From the NCBI RefSeq assembly GCF_018614035.1, contig NZ_JAGGPA010000012.1, forward strand, positions 1-64,000: 64,000 nt of DNA, in the 5' to 3' direction. The notes under the pieces are model-generated. The model searched no databases. It was not told where the DNA came from and saw nothing but the letters and a program-made list of their open reading frames with translations. The position numbers and the translations under genes were made by a program. This DNA is from Streptomyces sp. ISL-96 (GTDB taxonomy: Bacteria; Actinomycetota; Actinomycetes; Streptomycetales; Streptomycetaceae). Shown here piece after piece: positions 11,351-21,800 of this stretch; position 1 is the stretch's first letter; every line of letters begins with the position of its first letter.

Positions 11351-13321
11351 TCAGGTTTTGATGATCTTGCGCATGGGCTTGGGGAGTGGGTGATTTACCG
11401 TCTTGATCACATGCCCGCGGAGAGCGTCACGGGTGTCTTCGTCCGTCGCGTAGACCACGACACCGACCATGCCTCGGGTGAGCAGCACGTGGTACGCATT
11501 GCGCACGCACCGGTCGATGTCGGTGTCATCCACGGCCCGGGGGCGGAGCTCCGGGTCATAGGTTGCCGTTCTGTCCACCGAGAAGCGGTCGCCCTTCCAC
11601 GTCAAGTCGGGACCAATGATGACGCCCACCCACTCGAACTCGAACGTCTGCGCCGTGTAGGCGCAGCCGATCTGTGCCGCTCCTCTGGGGTCCGTTGCCC
11701 AGAAGTCGGCGTCCGGTGCGCCGTCGACGGCATAGCCGGCCTTGACGTTCCAAGGGCGCTGCCAGGTGCCGATCGTGACGTCATCGACCAGCTCACCGTT
11801 GTCGTCAGGCGCACTCCAGGGCCAGCAGAAGCCGGCCACGATGCGGGTGCTGAATCCTTCCAGCTTGCGTTCCGCGAGGAAGTTCTCCATCTCCTCCGGT
11901 GAGTCCGCAAGTTGCACCTGCATGCGCCCATCAGGAACCCAGGGCTGCGGTGTATGTGCGCCCACCCCCAGGAGTCTGAGCACCCAGTCGCGGTAATACG
12001 CGCTCCCCTGCGCGCGGAACATTCCGCCGAGGTCGATCAGTGTGTGCTTGTGCCCGAGTTCTTCGGCGCGCTCCACCAGGTATTCGGCTGTGCCTACTTC
12101 CCCAGGCCGAAGCGACTGCCAGTCATCAAGCAGAAAGACGGGGACCCGGGCGGCAGCGATGATCTCGTCTGCCTGGGGAAGCGGGTTCTCCCGTTCTTCC
12201 TTCGGGGTGTAGCGGTCGATGGAGTGGCGGCGGATGCGGTGTGCCTCGTCGCAGATCACGACGTCGCAACTGTCCGGTCCCATCTTCTTCAGCTGATTGA
12301 AATACGTGAACAGCCGGGTGGCTTCCTTCTTGAGTTTGCCCTTCGTGCCACGCGGTGCGTCGCGAGTGTAGGACTCACGCAATGTCAAGGTCAGTGCCTT
12401 GGCGCCGGAAGCGTGGACCACGTCCCAGCCGGCCAGGGCGAGGGTGTGGCGCAGTTCCAACGCGATGGCACTCTTGCCGCTGCCGGGGCCGCCACGGACG
12501 ATGATCACTTCCTTGGTGCCGCCCGCGCGCACACGTTGCACAGCCTCATGTACGTCCTGGTGTGCCATCTCCTGGTCGTCGAGCAGTTGGAACTGCTCCG
12601 GCTTCCCCATGCGTGCTGCGAGGTTCACATCAGTGATCTTGGGCGGCTCGTACTCCGCAGAGTCGATCAGCGCTTGCGCTGCCTCACCACCGGGCCTCGC
12701 GGCCAAGCGAGCCCCGAGCATCTTCCTGAACGGCTCGAGGCGGTCCATCGTGTAGAGCCGCCCGTGGTCGCTCGCCGGAAGCTTGAACAGCTCTGCCACC
12801 TCGGCATCATGGGCGTTGTGCATCAGCACCGCTCCGGCAACACGCTCCGGCTTCGCCCGCAGCACGGCTTTGTACTGCATCAGGTACTGGCAGTACTGCT
12901 GCACCTGCCGGACAGGATGAAGCTTCCACTCGTCGTAGCCCAGATCCACAGCCACCGACCGTTGCGGGTGTACGGAGGCTGTGCGCTGCTGCTTCAGTTC
13001 GACAAGCACGTAGGAGAGGTCCCCGCTGCCGGGGTGTACTCCTGCCAGGAGAACGTCCACATCAGCGTTCGTATGCGGCAGTCCGAACTCGATGAGTACC
13101 TCGACCTGGCCGAGTCCTCGCCCGTCAAGTGCGTTGATGACGACGGGCAGACTGTTCTCCCAGGCGTCGACCCAGGAGCCGGCAGGGTCCTTCCCCTGCC
13201 TGTGATCGCGCTTGTACGCCTCGATCAGGCGCTCGGTCAGATGGCGGCGAGCCATTCCCGGTTGCCGTTTGATCTCTTCGACAAGCGCGGAGGCAGGCTC
13301 CCGGAGCAGGTACGACGACAA
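11351..13321 (-). CDS. Nuclease-DUF2075 (Schlafen group-3-like) helicase, copy B
   Basis: A protein of about 656 residues, clearly paralogous to copy A over its full length. The nuclease-like core VDVLLAGVHPGSG...YVLVELKQQ has its E-x-K near residue 109. Walker A GGPGSGKS is at about 277, Walker B VVICDEAHRIRRHS at about 357, TAQTFEFEWVGVIIGPDL and NAYHVLLTRGM follow. The two copies differ in many residues, so this is not a recent duplication. The TTG at 13321 is chosen because TGGGGG stands 6 bases upstream exactly as in copy A; in-frame GTG 13339 and longer extensions lack this support. It is transcribed divergently from pglW, which suggests a functional or regulatory link to BREX. Confidence 0.85.
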   Translation of the reverse strand: MSSYLLREPASALVEEIKRQPGMARRHLTERLIEAYKRDHRQGKDPAGSWVDAWENSLPVVINALDGRGLGQVEVLIEFGLPHTNADVDVLLAGVHPGSGDLSYVLVELKQQRTASVHPQRSVAVDLGYDEWKLHPVRQVQQYCQYLMQYKAVLRAKPERVAGAVLMHNAHDAEVAELFKLPASDHGRLYTMDRLEPFRKMLGARLAARPGGEAAQALIDSAEYEPPKITDVNLAARMGKPEQFQLLDDQEMAHQDVHEAVQRVRAGGTKEVIIVRGGPGSGKSAIALELRHTLALAGWDVVHASGAKALTLTLRESYTRDAPRGTKGKLKKEATRLFTYFNQLKKMGPDSCDVVICDEAHRIRRHSIDRYTPKEERENPLPQADEIIAAARVPVFLLDDWQSLRPGEVGTAEYLVERAEELGHKHTLIDLGGMFRAQGSAYYRDWVLRLLGVGAHTPQPWVPDGRMQVQLADSPEEMENFLAERKLEGFSTRIVAGFCWPWSAPDDNGELVDDVTIGTWQRPWNVKAGYAVDGAPDADFWATDPRGAAQIGCAYTAQTFEFEWVGVIIGPDLTWKGDRFSVDRTATYDPELRPRAVDDTDIDRCVRNAYHVLLTRGMVGVVVYATDEDTRDALRGHVIKTVNHPLPKPMRKIIKT

Positions 13322-13327
13322 GAAATT

Positions 13328-13394
13328 CCCCCACGGCACGCGAAATCTCGTGCGGGTGGAGGCATGTCCGTAAAGGGGAAGCCTGTCGGGCCGC
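13328..13394 (-). promoter_or_regulatory. Conserved leader with RBS-sequestering hairpin, copy B
   Basis: In the leftward transcript CCUCCAC pairs with GUGGGGG (forward 13356-13362 and 13328-13334; one U-G wobble) around an inner GCACG/CGUGC stem (13349-13353 and 13336-13340). The 3' arm is the Shine-Dalgarno of the TTG start at 13321, with the same 6-base spacing as copy A. The sequence has drifted from copy A while pairing is kept, which argues for selection on structure. The block 13370-13394 is the counterpart of 11269-11293. Confidence 0.65.
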
Positions 13395-13550
13395 GATGAC
13401 GCCTCGAACGCTAGCGTGATCTCGCACCACAGCAACCGGATTGAGCCAAGGCGACTACAGGCTTTCCAAGACGCGGTGCGATGCCTGCAAGGTAAGGTCA
13501 CCAGGGATTTTGTACGTGCAGAGCGGCGATGGACACTGCGGAGGCGCACC

Positions 13551-16500
13551 GTGACGGCAGCAGGACGGCCCTCGGCGCCCAAGCCCGGTCCGCCGCCCCG
13601 GCCCGAGCATCAGTGGAATCAGGAGCGCCCCTCCCCGTACGCATGGGAGCAGGACGCACTCGACCACGTACGCCGTCTGATGCCGACAGCCGAGCCGTAC
13701 CGTGCCTGGGCGACCTTCTCCTTCACCGCACAGTCCGGCCGTATCAACGAGTGCGACCTCCTGATCGCCGTTCCCGCCGGGCTCTATCTCGTCGAGATCA
13801 AGAGCCACCCGGGCCGACTGGAGAATTCCGGGTCGACCTGGAACTTCCACGGACCCGACCGCACCCGGACCATCCGAAACCCTCTCCACTTCAACGACGC
13901 CAAGTCGAAGGACCTCAAAAGCCAACTGCAGTGGGCGGCCCGCAAGCTGGGGATCAACGACCGCACACTTCCCCGCATTGAACCGGCGGTCTTCCTCTCG
14001 GGCACCGACCTGGAGAGTCAGCTCGACGAGCACCAGCGCATCCGGGTCTTCGGCCGGGACGACGGCGCCAGTGGCCTGTCACGCATCTGGCAGGACTTCC
14101 TGGGCCTGCCCCCGGACCGGCCCGAGCGTCGCATCACCCCCGAGTTCTCACGCCACCAGCTGCCGAAGCTGCTCAAGGCCATCGGCATCCGGCAGTCGAC
14201 CGCTCACCTCAAGTTCGGTGACGCCTGGCGAATGCAGCCGCACCCGCTGGACGCAGGAACGTCGTGGGAGGACCGGCTGGCCAAGCGCGTCGACGGGCTG
14301 GTGCACGAGGAGGGCCGGGTACGCATCTATCTGGTCGGCCAGCAGGCCACCGACGCAGCGAAGAAGGCAACCGGACGCGCCGCGCAGCGCGAGTACCAGG
14401 TACTGCAGGGCATCACCCACCGCGGCATCGCCGCCGCCGTCGAGATCCGCGAACACGAAGCCGGTCCGGCGATCCTCTTCCGCCACCGTGAAACCGATCT
14501 GCGGCTCGACCAGTACCTCGCCACCCATGGCGGACGCCTCACCCCGGAGATGCGCCTCGACCTGGTGCGTCAACTGGCGGAGGCGGTCCGATACGCACAC
14601 AACCGCTCGCTCTTCCACCGCGCCCTCGCCGCCCGCTCCGTCTACGTCTCCGCCCGCCCGGACGGCTCCCGCCCCGAGTTGCGCATCACCGACTGGCAGA
14701 CCGCGGCCCGCGACTTCGATACGAACGCGACCTTGCTGCGCTCCCTCGGCAACGCCACGCTCGACACCGGCCTCATCGAGGACGCCGCCCAGGTCTACCT
14801 GGCCCCCGAGACCGAGCAGCCATACGCAGACCCCGTCGACCTCGATGTCTTCGGCCTCGGGGCGGTCTCGTATCTCATCCTCACGGGCCAGCCGCCGGCC
14901 ACCCAGCGCAGCGCGCTGCGCGAGCGCCTGCGTACCGACTCGGGCCTGCGCCTCTTCGCGGTCGTGGACGGGGCTTCGGAGGAACTCGACCAGCTGATCT
15001 ACCAGGCCACCCGTCCGGAGCCCGACGACCGCCTCGGTACAGTCGACCGGTTCATCGACCTCCTGGACGAGGCCGAGGAGGAGAACGCGGCGCCCGAGCC
15101 GGCGCCCGTCACCGAGCTCGACCCGTTGTCCGCCCTCCCCGGTCAGTCCCTGGACGGCGAATGGTCCGTACGACGGGTCCTCGGCACCGGGGCCACCGCC
15201 CGTGCCCTGCTGGTCGAGCGCATCGTCGAGGACGAGGACGGTGAGTCGCACACCGAGGAGCGGGTCTTCAAGGTCGCACTCGACCAGGAGAAGGCGGAGC
15301 GGCTGCGCGCCGAGGCCCGCGCCCTGAAACAGGTGGGCGGCGGCACCGTCGTCCAGCTGAGGGGCGGCCCGCGCGAGGTGGCCGGACGTACCTTGCTGGA
15401 GCTGGAGTACGCGGGCGAGCGTACCCTCGGCGCCCGACTGCGCGGCGAGGGCAAGCTCTCGTACCACGAGCTGGAGCGGTACGGCAGCGACCTGTTCAAC
15501 GCGCTCGACCAGCTCGCGGCCAAGGGCGTGCGCCACCGCGACCTCAAGCCGGACAACCTCGGCCTGTACAAGCGCAGCGACCGCATCTGGCAGTTGATGC
15601 TCTTCGACTTCTCGCTCGCCGACGCGTCCGACCGTGACATCAAGGCGGGCACCCGCGGGTACCTGGACCCCTTCCTGGGCTCGGTTCGCCGCGCGCACTA
15701 CGACGACCACGCCGAGCGCTATGCCGCCGCCGTCACCCTGCATGAGATGGCCAGCGGTGAGCGCCCCCTGTGGGGAGGCGGGCAGTCCGACCCGGTTGCC
15801 AGCGACAACGCCGAACTGTCCATCGCTACCGAGCTGTTCGAGCCCGCACTGAGCGAGGGCCTGGAAGCCTTCTTCAAGCGTGCCCTGCACAGTGACACGG
15901 AGCGCCGGTTCGACACCCTGCGCCAGATGCGTGACGCCTGGTACGAGATCTTCCGGGCAGCCGACGCCGGTAAGCCCGCGACCACACCCGCCACGGTCGA
16001 CACCATCTCCGATTCGGTGGACGACACTCGCGACGCGGCCGCCGAAGTCGCCGATCTCGAGACCTCCTTGGACGCGGCCGGTCTCTCCCCGCGTGCCGTC
16101 TCGGTCGCCAATGGTCTCGGCGCGACCACAGTCGGCGGACTGCTCGACATCCAGCCGTACATCATCTCCAAGGCGCGAGGCGCGGGCGCGCTCGTACGCA
16201 AGGAACTCAACCGGCGCCGCAAGCAGTGGGCAGCGGAGCTGAAGCGGCCCGCCGCACCGGCCGTCCAGCCCGCGCGGCCCGAGTCCGAGGCGCCCGCAGG
16301 GGACTCGGACGCGATCCTCTCGATCGACGACATGGCCGCCCTGCTGACTCCCGCCCCCGGGCGCAAGGGCTCGCACCGCGCCGAGGTCGTCCGTCTGACT
16401 CTCGGTGTGCCGCCGGAGGGCGCCGGACTCTCCCCGCTCGGCCCGTGGCCCGTACAGAAGCGCGTCGCCGACCGGATCGGCATCCAGCAGCCGCCCGTCT

Positions 16501-17963
16501 CCCGTCACCACCGCGCGGCCATCAAGGAGTGGCACGAGACGGACTGGCTCACGGACGTACGGAGCACGCTCGTCGACATCGTCGACGCTGCGGGCCGCGT
16601 CATGACCGCCCAGGAACTCGCGGTCGAGCTGCGGATACGGCACGGCGCGGGCAACGACGCCGAGGAGCGCGTCCTCGCCAAGGCGCTCGCCGTCGTACGG
16701 GCCGCGGTCGAGGCGGAGACCTGGGAAAGCGAAGCCGAGGGGGAGGAACAGCACGAACCGCGCCTCGCCTGGCACCGCCGGGAGCATGCCATTCTGATCG
16801 CCTCGGAGTCGCTGCCCGGCACCAACGACCCCAGCCCGAGTGAACTGGCGGACTACGCCGCGGAGTTGGGGAAGAAGGCGGAGCGGCTGGCCCAGGAAGA
16901 GCCTCTGCCGGGGAGGGCCGCCGTGGTACGCGAGCTGCGCACCGTCCCGGCCCCGGAGGGTCTCGCGCCGCCGGCCGACACGCGTCTGGTCGCGCTGGCA
17001 GCGGTGGTTGCGCCGACGGCCGAGGCAAGTCCGCGACTGGAGCTGTATCCGCGTGACCTGCCCCTGGACCGGGCACTGCGTATCTCGCAGGCCGGGGCCG
17101 GAGTCCGCCGCGAGCACGGCATCACACCACAGGAACTCAACAACCGCCTCCGCGCACGTTTCCCCGACCTCGCTCTGCTGACGGGAGGTTCGGAGCCCAC
17201 GCATGTGGAGCAGGAAGAGGCCCTGCGAGAAGCCCGCTTCACCCTCGAATTCGACGAGAAGCAGGGCAAGTTCTTCCCGCCGGCGATAGAAGCAGCGGCC
17301 TCCTGGACCTCGACCGGCGCAACCAGCATGATGGCCCCGCCCGTGGGCACACGCACGACCGCCCAGGACCCGCACTCCACGATCAAGGCGAAGCTCGACG
17401 CCTCCGTCCGGCGCGGGGGCTTTCTCGCCCTCACCGTCAGGGGCACGCGCCTGCCGGGCGTGGCGGAGACGGTTGCGGCGGCGTACCCCGTCGCCCGCGT
17501 GGACCTGAACAGTGAATTCCTCACTGAGTTCCGGGCGTTGGCCGAAGAGAAGAACCAAGCGTGGGACAAGGTGCTCGGCGTCGACGCACGCTTCTCTGCC
17601 GGCGGTCACATCTCCAAGGGCCTGGCCGCGTACGTACGAACGGTCTGGTCCCGCGTCGAATCCCGCCTCCTCGCCCATGCCGCGGCCCCGCGCTCCGTCC
17701 TGTTCCTCCACGACGCGGGCCTGCTCGCCCGCTACTGGGACGAGGGCGGCCGCGACCTGCTCATCAGGCTCCAGGCCGCCGCCCGTCGCCCGGCGGAGGC
17801 TCCGTACGGCCTGTGGATGCTGAGCCCGGTCGAGACCCGCAGTCAACTCCCGCACCTGGACGGTCGGACGATCGAGTGCATCGGTGGCGACGGCGAGCGC
17901 ACCCACTTGGACACCGCCTTCCTGGACGCGCTGCGTGGCGGCCCGGCTGGACCAACGCAGTAG
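13551..17963 (+). CDS. pglW: BREX-2 serine/threonine kinase PglW with NERD domain
   Basis: A 1470-residue cytosolic protein with the PglW layout. An N-terminal NERD nuclease-related domain has its core at residues 69-84 (ECDLL...YLVEIKSHP, D69 and E82-x-K84). A first kinase-like domain (about 240-510) has lost catalysis: the HRD position reads FHRALAARS and the DFG position ITDWQ. A second kinase domain (about 533-803) is intact: GTGATA loop, HRDLKPDN at about 661, FDFSLAD. A helix-hairpin-helix-like segment and a long C-terminal region follow. PglW is the kinase of the Pgl phage-growth-limitation/BREX type 2 system. GTG 13551 has GGAGG about 6 bases upstream. It diverges from DUF2075 copy B. 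Confidence 0.92.
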   Translation: MTAAGRPSAPKPGPPPRPEHQWNQERPSPYAWEQDALDHVRRLMPTAEPYRAWATFSFTAQSGRINECDLLIAVPAGLYLVEIKSHPGRLENSGSTWNFHGPDRTRTIRNPLHFNDAKSKDLKSQLQWAARKLGINDRTLPRIEPAVFLSGTDLESQLDEHQRIRVFGRDDGASGLSRIWQDFLGLPPDRPERRITPEFSRHQLPKLLKAIGIRQSTAHLKFGDAWRMQPHPLDAGTSWEDRLAKRVDGLVHEEGRVRIYLVGQQATDAAKKATGRAAQREYQVLQGITHRGIAAAVEIREHEAGPAILFRHRETDLRLDQYLATHGGRLTPEMRLDLVRQLAEAVRYAHNRSLFHRALAARSVYVSARPDGSRPELRITDWQTAARDFDTNATLLRSLGNATLDTGLIEDAAQVYLAPETEQPYADPVDLDVFGLGAVSYLILTGQPPATQRSALRERLRTDSGLRLFAVVDGASEELDQLIYQATRPEPDDRLGTVDRFIDLLDEAEEENAAPEPAPVTELDPLSALPGQSLDGEWSVRRVLGTGATARALLVERIVEDEDGESHTEERVFKVALDQEKAERLRAEARALKQVGGGTVVQLRGGPREVAGRTLLELEYAGERTLGARLRGEGKLSYHELERYGSDLFNALDQLAAKGVRHRDLKPDNLGLYKRSDRIWQLMLFDFSLADASDRDIKAGTRGYLDPFLGSVRRAHYDDHAERYAAAVTLHEMASGERPLWGGGQSDPVASDNAELSIATELFEPALSEGLEAFFKRALHSDTERRFDTLRQMRDAWYEIFRAADAGKPATTPATVDTISDSVDDTRDAAAEVADLETSLDAAGLSPRAVSVANGLGATTVGGLLDIQPYIISKARGAGALVRKELNRRRKQWAAELKRPAAPAVQPARPESEAPAGDSDAILSIDDMAALLTPAPGRKGSHRAEVVRLTLGVPPEGAGLSPLGPWPVQKRVADRIGIQQPPVSRHHRAAIKEWHETDWLTDVRSTLVDIVDAAGRVMTAQELAVELRIRHGAGNDAEERVLAKALAVVRAAVEAETWESEAEGEEQHEPRLAWHRREHAILIASESLPGTNDPSPSELADYAAELGKKAERLAQEEPLPGRAAVVRELRTVPAPEGLAPPADTRLVALAAVVAPTAEASPRLELYPRDLPLDRALRISQAGAGVRREHGITPQELNNRLRARFPDLALLTGGSEPTHVEQEEALREARFTLEFDEKQGKFFPPAIEAAASWTSTGATSMMAPPVGTRTTAQDPHSTIKAKLDASVRRGGFLALTVRGTRLPGVAETVAAAYPVARVDLNSEFLTEFRALAEEKNQAWDKVLGVDARFSAGGHISKGLAAYVRTVWSRVESRLLAHAAAPRSVLFLHDAGLLARYWDEGGRDLLIRLQAAARRPAEAPYGLWMLSPVETRSQLPHLDGRTIECIGGDGERTHLDTAFLDALRGGPAGPTQ

Positions 17964-18058
17964 CCAAGAGGGTGCACTGGGCAAGCTGTACGCGGGAAAG
18001 CGCGGAGGAGCTGCACTGCGTCGAGGGCTGACGCACGGATGAAGGTACGAGGACGCAG

Positions 18059-18571
18059 TCAGAGGCGATTGATGAGCTCGGCCTTCTTGGCGTCGAACTC
18101 TTGCGAGGTCAGCACGCCCGCGTCGCGCAGTTCACCGAGCTTGCGCAGCTGCTCGTACATATCGTGCTGGGTGGCAGCCACGGGCTGCGGGGCCGGGGGT
18201 GGGGGCGCGCTCCTGGCGTGGGTCATGCTGTCGCGCACCGTTTCCACGAACTGGGCGAAGGCCGACAGGTCGGCGATCCACTTGAGCTGTACGTCGTTGC
18301 CGGAGGCAGCGAAGCGGATGAAGCGGCCCATCATGTTCTTGCCGGACTCGAAGGAGGAGATGTTGGCGTAGGGAAACGATTCGAAGTCATACCCGGCGAG
18401 ACGCTTGGCGTAGAACGCCAGGCGCTGATTGGTGGCGAGGAGGATACCGGCCCGGGTGATCTTCTCGCCCATGAGGCGGCCTTCGTACGTACCCTGAACT
18501 GCGGCGATGACCTGCTCGCCCGGGGCCATGTGCTCCTGTGCCTGCGTGAGGAGCTTGTCGATCTTCGCCAT
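18059..18571 (-). CDS. PH-domain and SHOCT-domain small protein
   Basis: A 170-residue cytosolic protein. Residues 1 to about 110 fit a bacterial PH (YokE-like) fold (GTYEGRLMGEKITRAGILLATNQRLAFYAKRLAGYDFESFPYANISS). After a Pro/Ala linker the C-terminus is a SHOCT helix pair (EQLRKLGELRDAGVLTSQEFDAKKAELINRL, split across residues 140-170). SHOCT motifs mediate oligomerisation. It lies between pglW and pglX but on the opposite strand, so it is not part of the BREX transcript and may be an insertion or a companion. ATG 18571 follows a GGAGG-like site (CTGGAGGCCCGTC). Confidence 0.85.
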   Translation of the reverse strand: MAKIDKLLTQAQEHMAPGEQVIAAVQGTYEGRLMGEKITRAGILLATNQRLAFYAKRLAGYDFESFPYANISSFESGKNMMGRFIRFAASGNDVQLKWIADLSAFAQFVETVRDSMTHARSAPPPPAPQPVAATQHDMYEQLRKLGELRDAGVLTSQEFDAKKAELINRL

Positions 18572-18868
18572 GACGGGCCTCCAGGTGATCTTGCGCGATA
18601 CCTGACTACTGGCGTGGTGCGGCGGATGCGGGGTGCCGGACTGTGCGAGGGCGCGACCACAAGCCTATGCCCGGCGTGAACAACAAGGTAAGGGCCCGTT
18701 TGCCACCTTCGGGGTAGGACGCCGGTTGCTCAGTGGCTCTGTGGTGCGTTCCGTGCGGGCGGCGGAGTGCGGAGAGTGGGGTCGGGTCCACCGCTGGGCT
18801 GGCAGGATTGGACGTCGATGCCGCCGGGGTTTGCGGTGGATGGCGTTGCGGTCGAGGGGATACGAAGA

Positions 18869-21800
18869 GTGACGACAGTCGCGGGTGCGGGCGTGGACCG
18901 GGTTGGACTGCTCAAAGACCTGAAGAAGCAGGTCACAGCCCTGGAGGACGACCTGCGGGAGCGTAGTGCTTCCGTCGAGGAGTTCCGTACGCGGCTGGAG
19001 GCGGAGTACGCACGGGCTCGCGAAAGCAAGCGGACGGCGGCGACGTACGGGGCGTGGCGTGACGAGCGGGTGACGCAGGCTGCGGCGGCGTGGGTGCTGG
19101 GGTGTGTGTTCGTACGGTTCTCTGAGGACAACGGGCTCATCGAGTGGCCGTTCCTCGCGGGCCCGGGGGAGAGGCTGAGGGATGCGGAGGAACGGCACGA
19201 GGCCTTCTTCCGCGAGAAGCCACACCTTAATAACCGGGACTGGCTCGTCGAGGCGTTCCAGCACCTGGCCGACGCGAACGAGACAGCGGCGGGACTCTTC
19301 GACCGCCGGCACAACCCGCTGTGGGAGCTGACGCCGAGCTATGAGGCGGCGAGTGAGCTGCTGGCGTTCTGGCGGCGGCGGGGCGCGGACGGCGAGATCC
19401 TGTACGACTTCACGGACGGGGAGTGGGACACCCGGTTCCTGGGCGACCTGTACCAGGACCTGAGCGAGCACGCGCGCAAGACGTACGCGCTGCTGCAGAC
19501 GCCGGAGTTCGTGGAGGAGTTCATCCTCGACCTGACGCTGGAGCCGGCGATCGAGGAGTTCGGACTGAACCCGGAGGGCGGCCTGCGGACGATCGACCCG
19601 GCGTGCGGGTCGGGCCACTTCCTGCTGGGGATCTTCGCGCGGCTGGTGGAGAAGTGGCGGGCGGCGGAGCCGGGCACCGATGAGTGGGTGATCGTCCGGC
19701 GGGCGTTGGAGTCGGTGCACGGGTGCGACAAGAACCCGTTCGCTGCGAGCATCGCGCGGTTCCGGCTGCTGGTTGCGGCGATGCGGGCTGCGGGGGCGGG
19801 GAGTTTGGCGGGGGCGCCGACTTTCCCGATCAATGTGGCGGTGGGGGACTCGTTGCTGCATGGGCGGGGGGCGGCGGGGATTCAGACGGATCTGGCCACG
19901 CTGTTCGCGGAGGAGGGGGACGGGGCGGCGTTCCAGTACGCGACGGAGGATGTGGGGGAGTTCGCGGCGCGGGTTGATTTGCTGGGGCGGGGGTCGTACC
20001 ACGTGGTGGCGGGAAATCCGCCGTATATCACGGTTAAGGACAAGCAGGAGAACGAGAACTACCGCGCGGCGTACGATGCTTGCGCTGGGAAGTACGCGCT
20101 GTCCGTGCCTTTTGCGCAGAGGTTGTTTGAATTGGCGCTGCGGGGGGCTGGCGGGGTCGAGAGTGGGGGTGGGTTCGTCGGGCAGATCACGGCGAATTCA
20201 TTCATGAAAAGGGAATTCGGTAAGAAGCTGATCGAGGAATTCTTCGCGCAGAAGGTTGACCTATCGCATGTGATCGACACTTCAGGGGCGTACATTCCGG
20301 GGCATGGGACGCCGACGGTGATTCTGGTGGGGCGGAATCGAACATTCAGGCAAGCGGATCCGATTCGGGCGGTGCTCGGTGTGCGCGGTGAGCCTTCGCA
20401 GCCAGAAGATGCCGCGCGGGGCTATGTATGGCAAGCTATCGTTGGCCAGGTGGTGGCTCCCGGTAGTGAATCCGAGTGGGTTTCGGTCGGCGATGTGCCG
20501 CGAAAGTATTTTGCTGGACACCCCTGGTCATTGAGTGGTGGAGGAGCGGATGGTCTCTTCGGTCTCATTGAGTCAGGCGGGAACCGAAAGCTAGATTTGG
20601 TAGCGGATTCGGTAGGCATCATGTCAGTTACCGGTGCTGACGAGGTTTTCTTGCTTCCTGCCAATGGGGCGGCGCGACGCCTAGCGGTTGAGAAAACGCA
20701 GGTAATGGTAACTGGCGATGCGGTTCGAGACTTCGCTATCCGGCCTGATCTGGAGGCAGTTTGGGTATATGACGAAGTGAATGAACCGGTTGATCTAGAT
20801 GGCACTGGTGCGAAGGGGTTGCTTTGGAGATATCGAACCGCAATTTCTCAACGTAGACGCTTCGGGGTGCCGATGGTCGAGCGAGGAATGGCGTGGCATG
20901 AATGGCAAGAGCTCTATGTTAGTAAGATGCGAACACCCCTAACGGTTACTTTTGCTTCCGTATCTACGCACGCTCACTTTGCATTCGATCGTGGCGAGAG
21001 AGTATTTAATCGACACGCGCCCGTGATCAAGCTGCCGGAGGCGGCGGGAGAGAGTGAGCATCTGGAGCTGCTTGGGGTGCTCAACTCGTCGACGGCCTGC
21101 TTCTGGTTGAAGCAGGTGAGCCACAACAAGGGCAATGAGGGTTACCAGTCAGGCATCAAGACCGAGATGTGGGAGCGCTTCTACGAGTTTACGGGGACCA
21201 AGCTGCAGGAGTTTCCGCTTCCCGAGCACTTGCCGCTGGCCCTCGGGTGCGCGCTCGACGCCTTGGCTCAGCAGCTCGGCGACCATCAGCCGTCAGCCGT
21301 TGCGGAGGGCGGTGCACCCAGCCGTGCCGCCCTCGACGCCGCTCGCGCCGAGCATACCCGCACGCGCCAGCGCCTGATCGCCCTCCAGGAGGAGCTGGAC
21401 TGGCAGATCTATGGCTCGTACGGACTCCTGGCCGAGACCTCACGTGTCACCGATCCGTCGCTAGCGCCGACGACCATCCCTGAGGTGGCGCTCGGGGAGC
21501 GGGCGTTCGAAATTGTGCTCGCGCGGAAGATGGCGAGAGGCGAGGCGGAGACCGCGTGGTTTGAACGGCACGGGTCGACGCCGATCACCGTGGTCCCGGC
21601 ACGCTGGCCCGACTGGTACCGGGAGATCGTGCAGACTCGGATCGACATCATTGAGAGTCGCAAGGACATCGCGCTCATCGAGCGGCCAGACTGTAAGCGT
21701 CGTTGGGCCTCCGAGCCGTGGGAGAAGAAGGAGAAGGCGGCGCTCCGTAACTGGCTGCTGGATCGAACCGAGGGCGCCGAGCTCTGGTATGGCCTCCGCG

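Noticed and set aside
13322..13582. N-terminal extension of DUF2075 copy B to 13582
   Set aside because: The extension overlaps the conserved leader, has no family similarity and differs in frame from copy A's upstream region.
14148..17984. Very long open frame on the strand opposite pglW, and similar ones opposite the SNF2, pglY and uvrB genes
   Set aside because: High G+C makes antisense frames long by chance; the sense genes have full sets of family motifs and the antisense translations have none.
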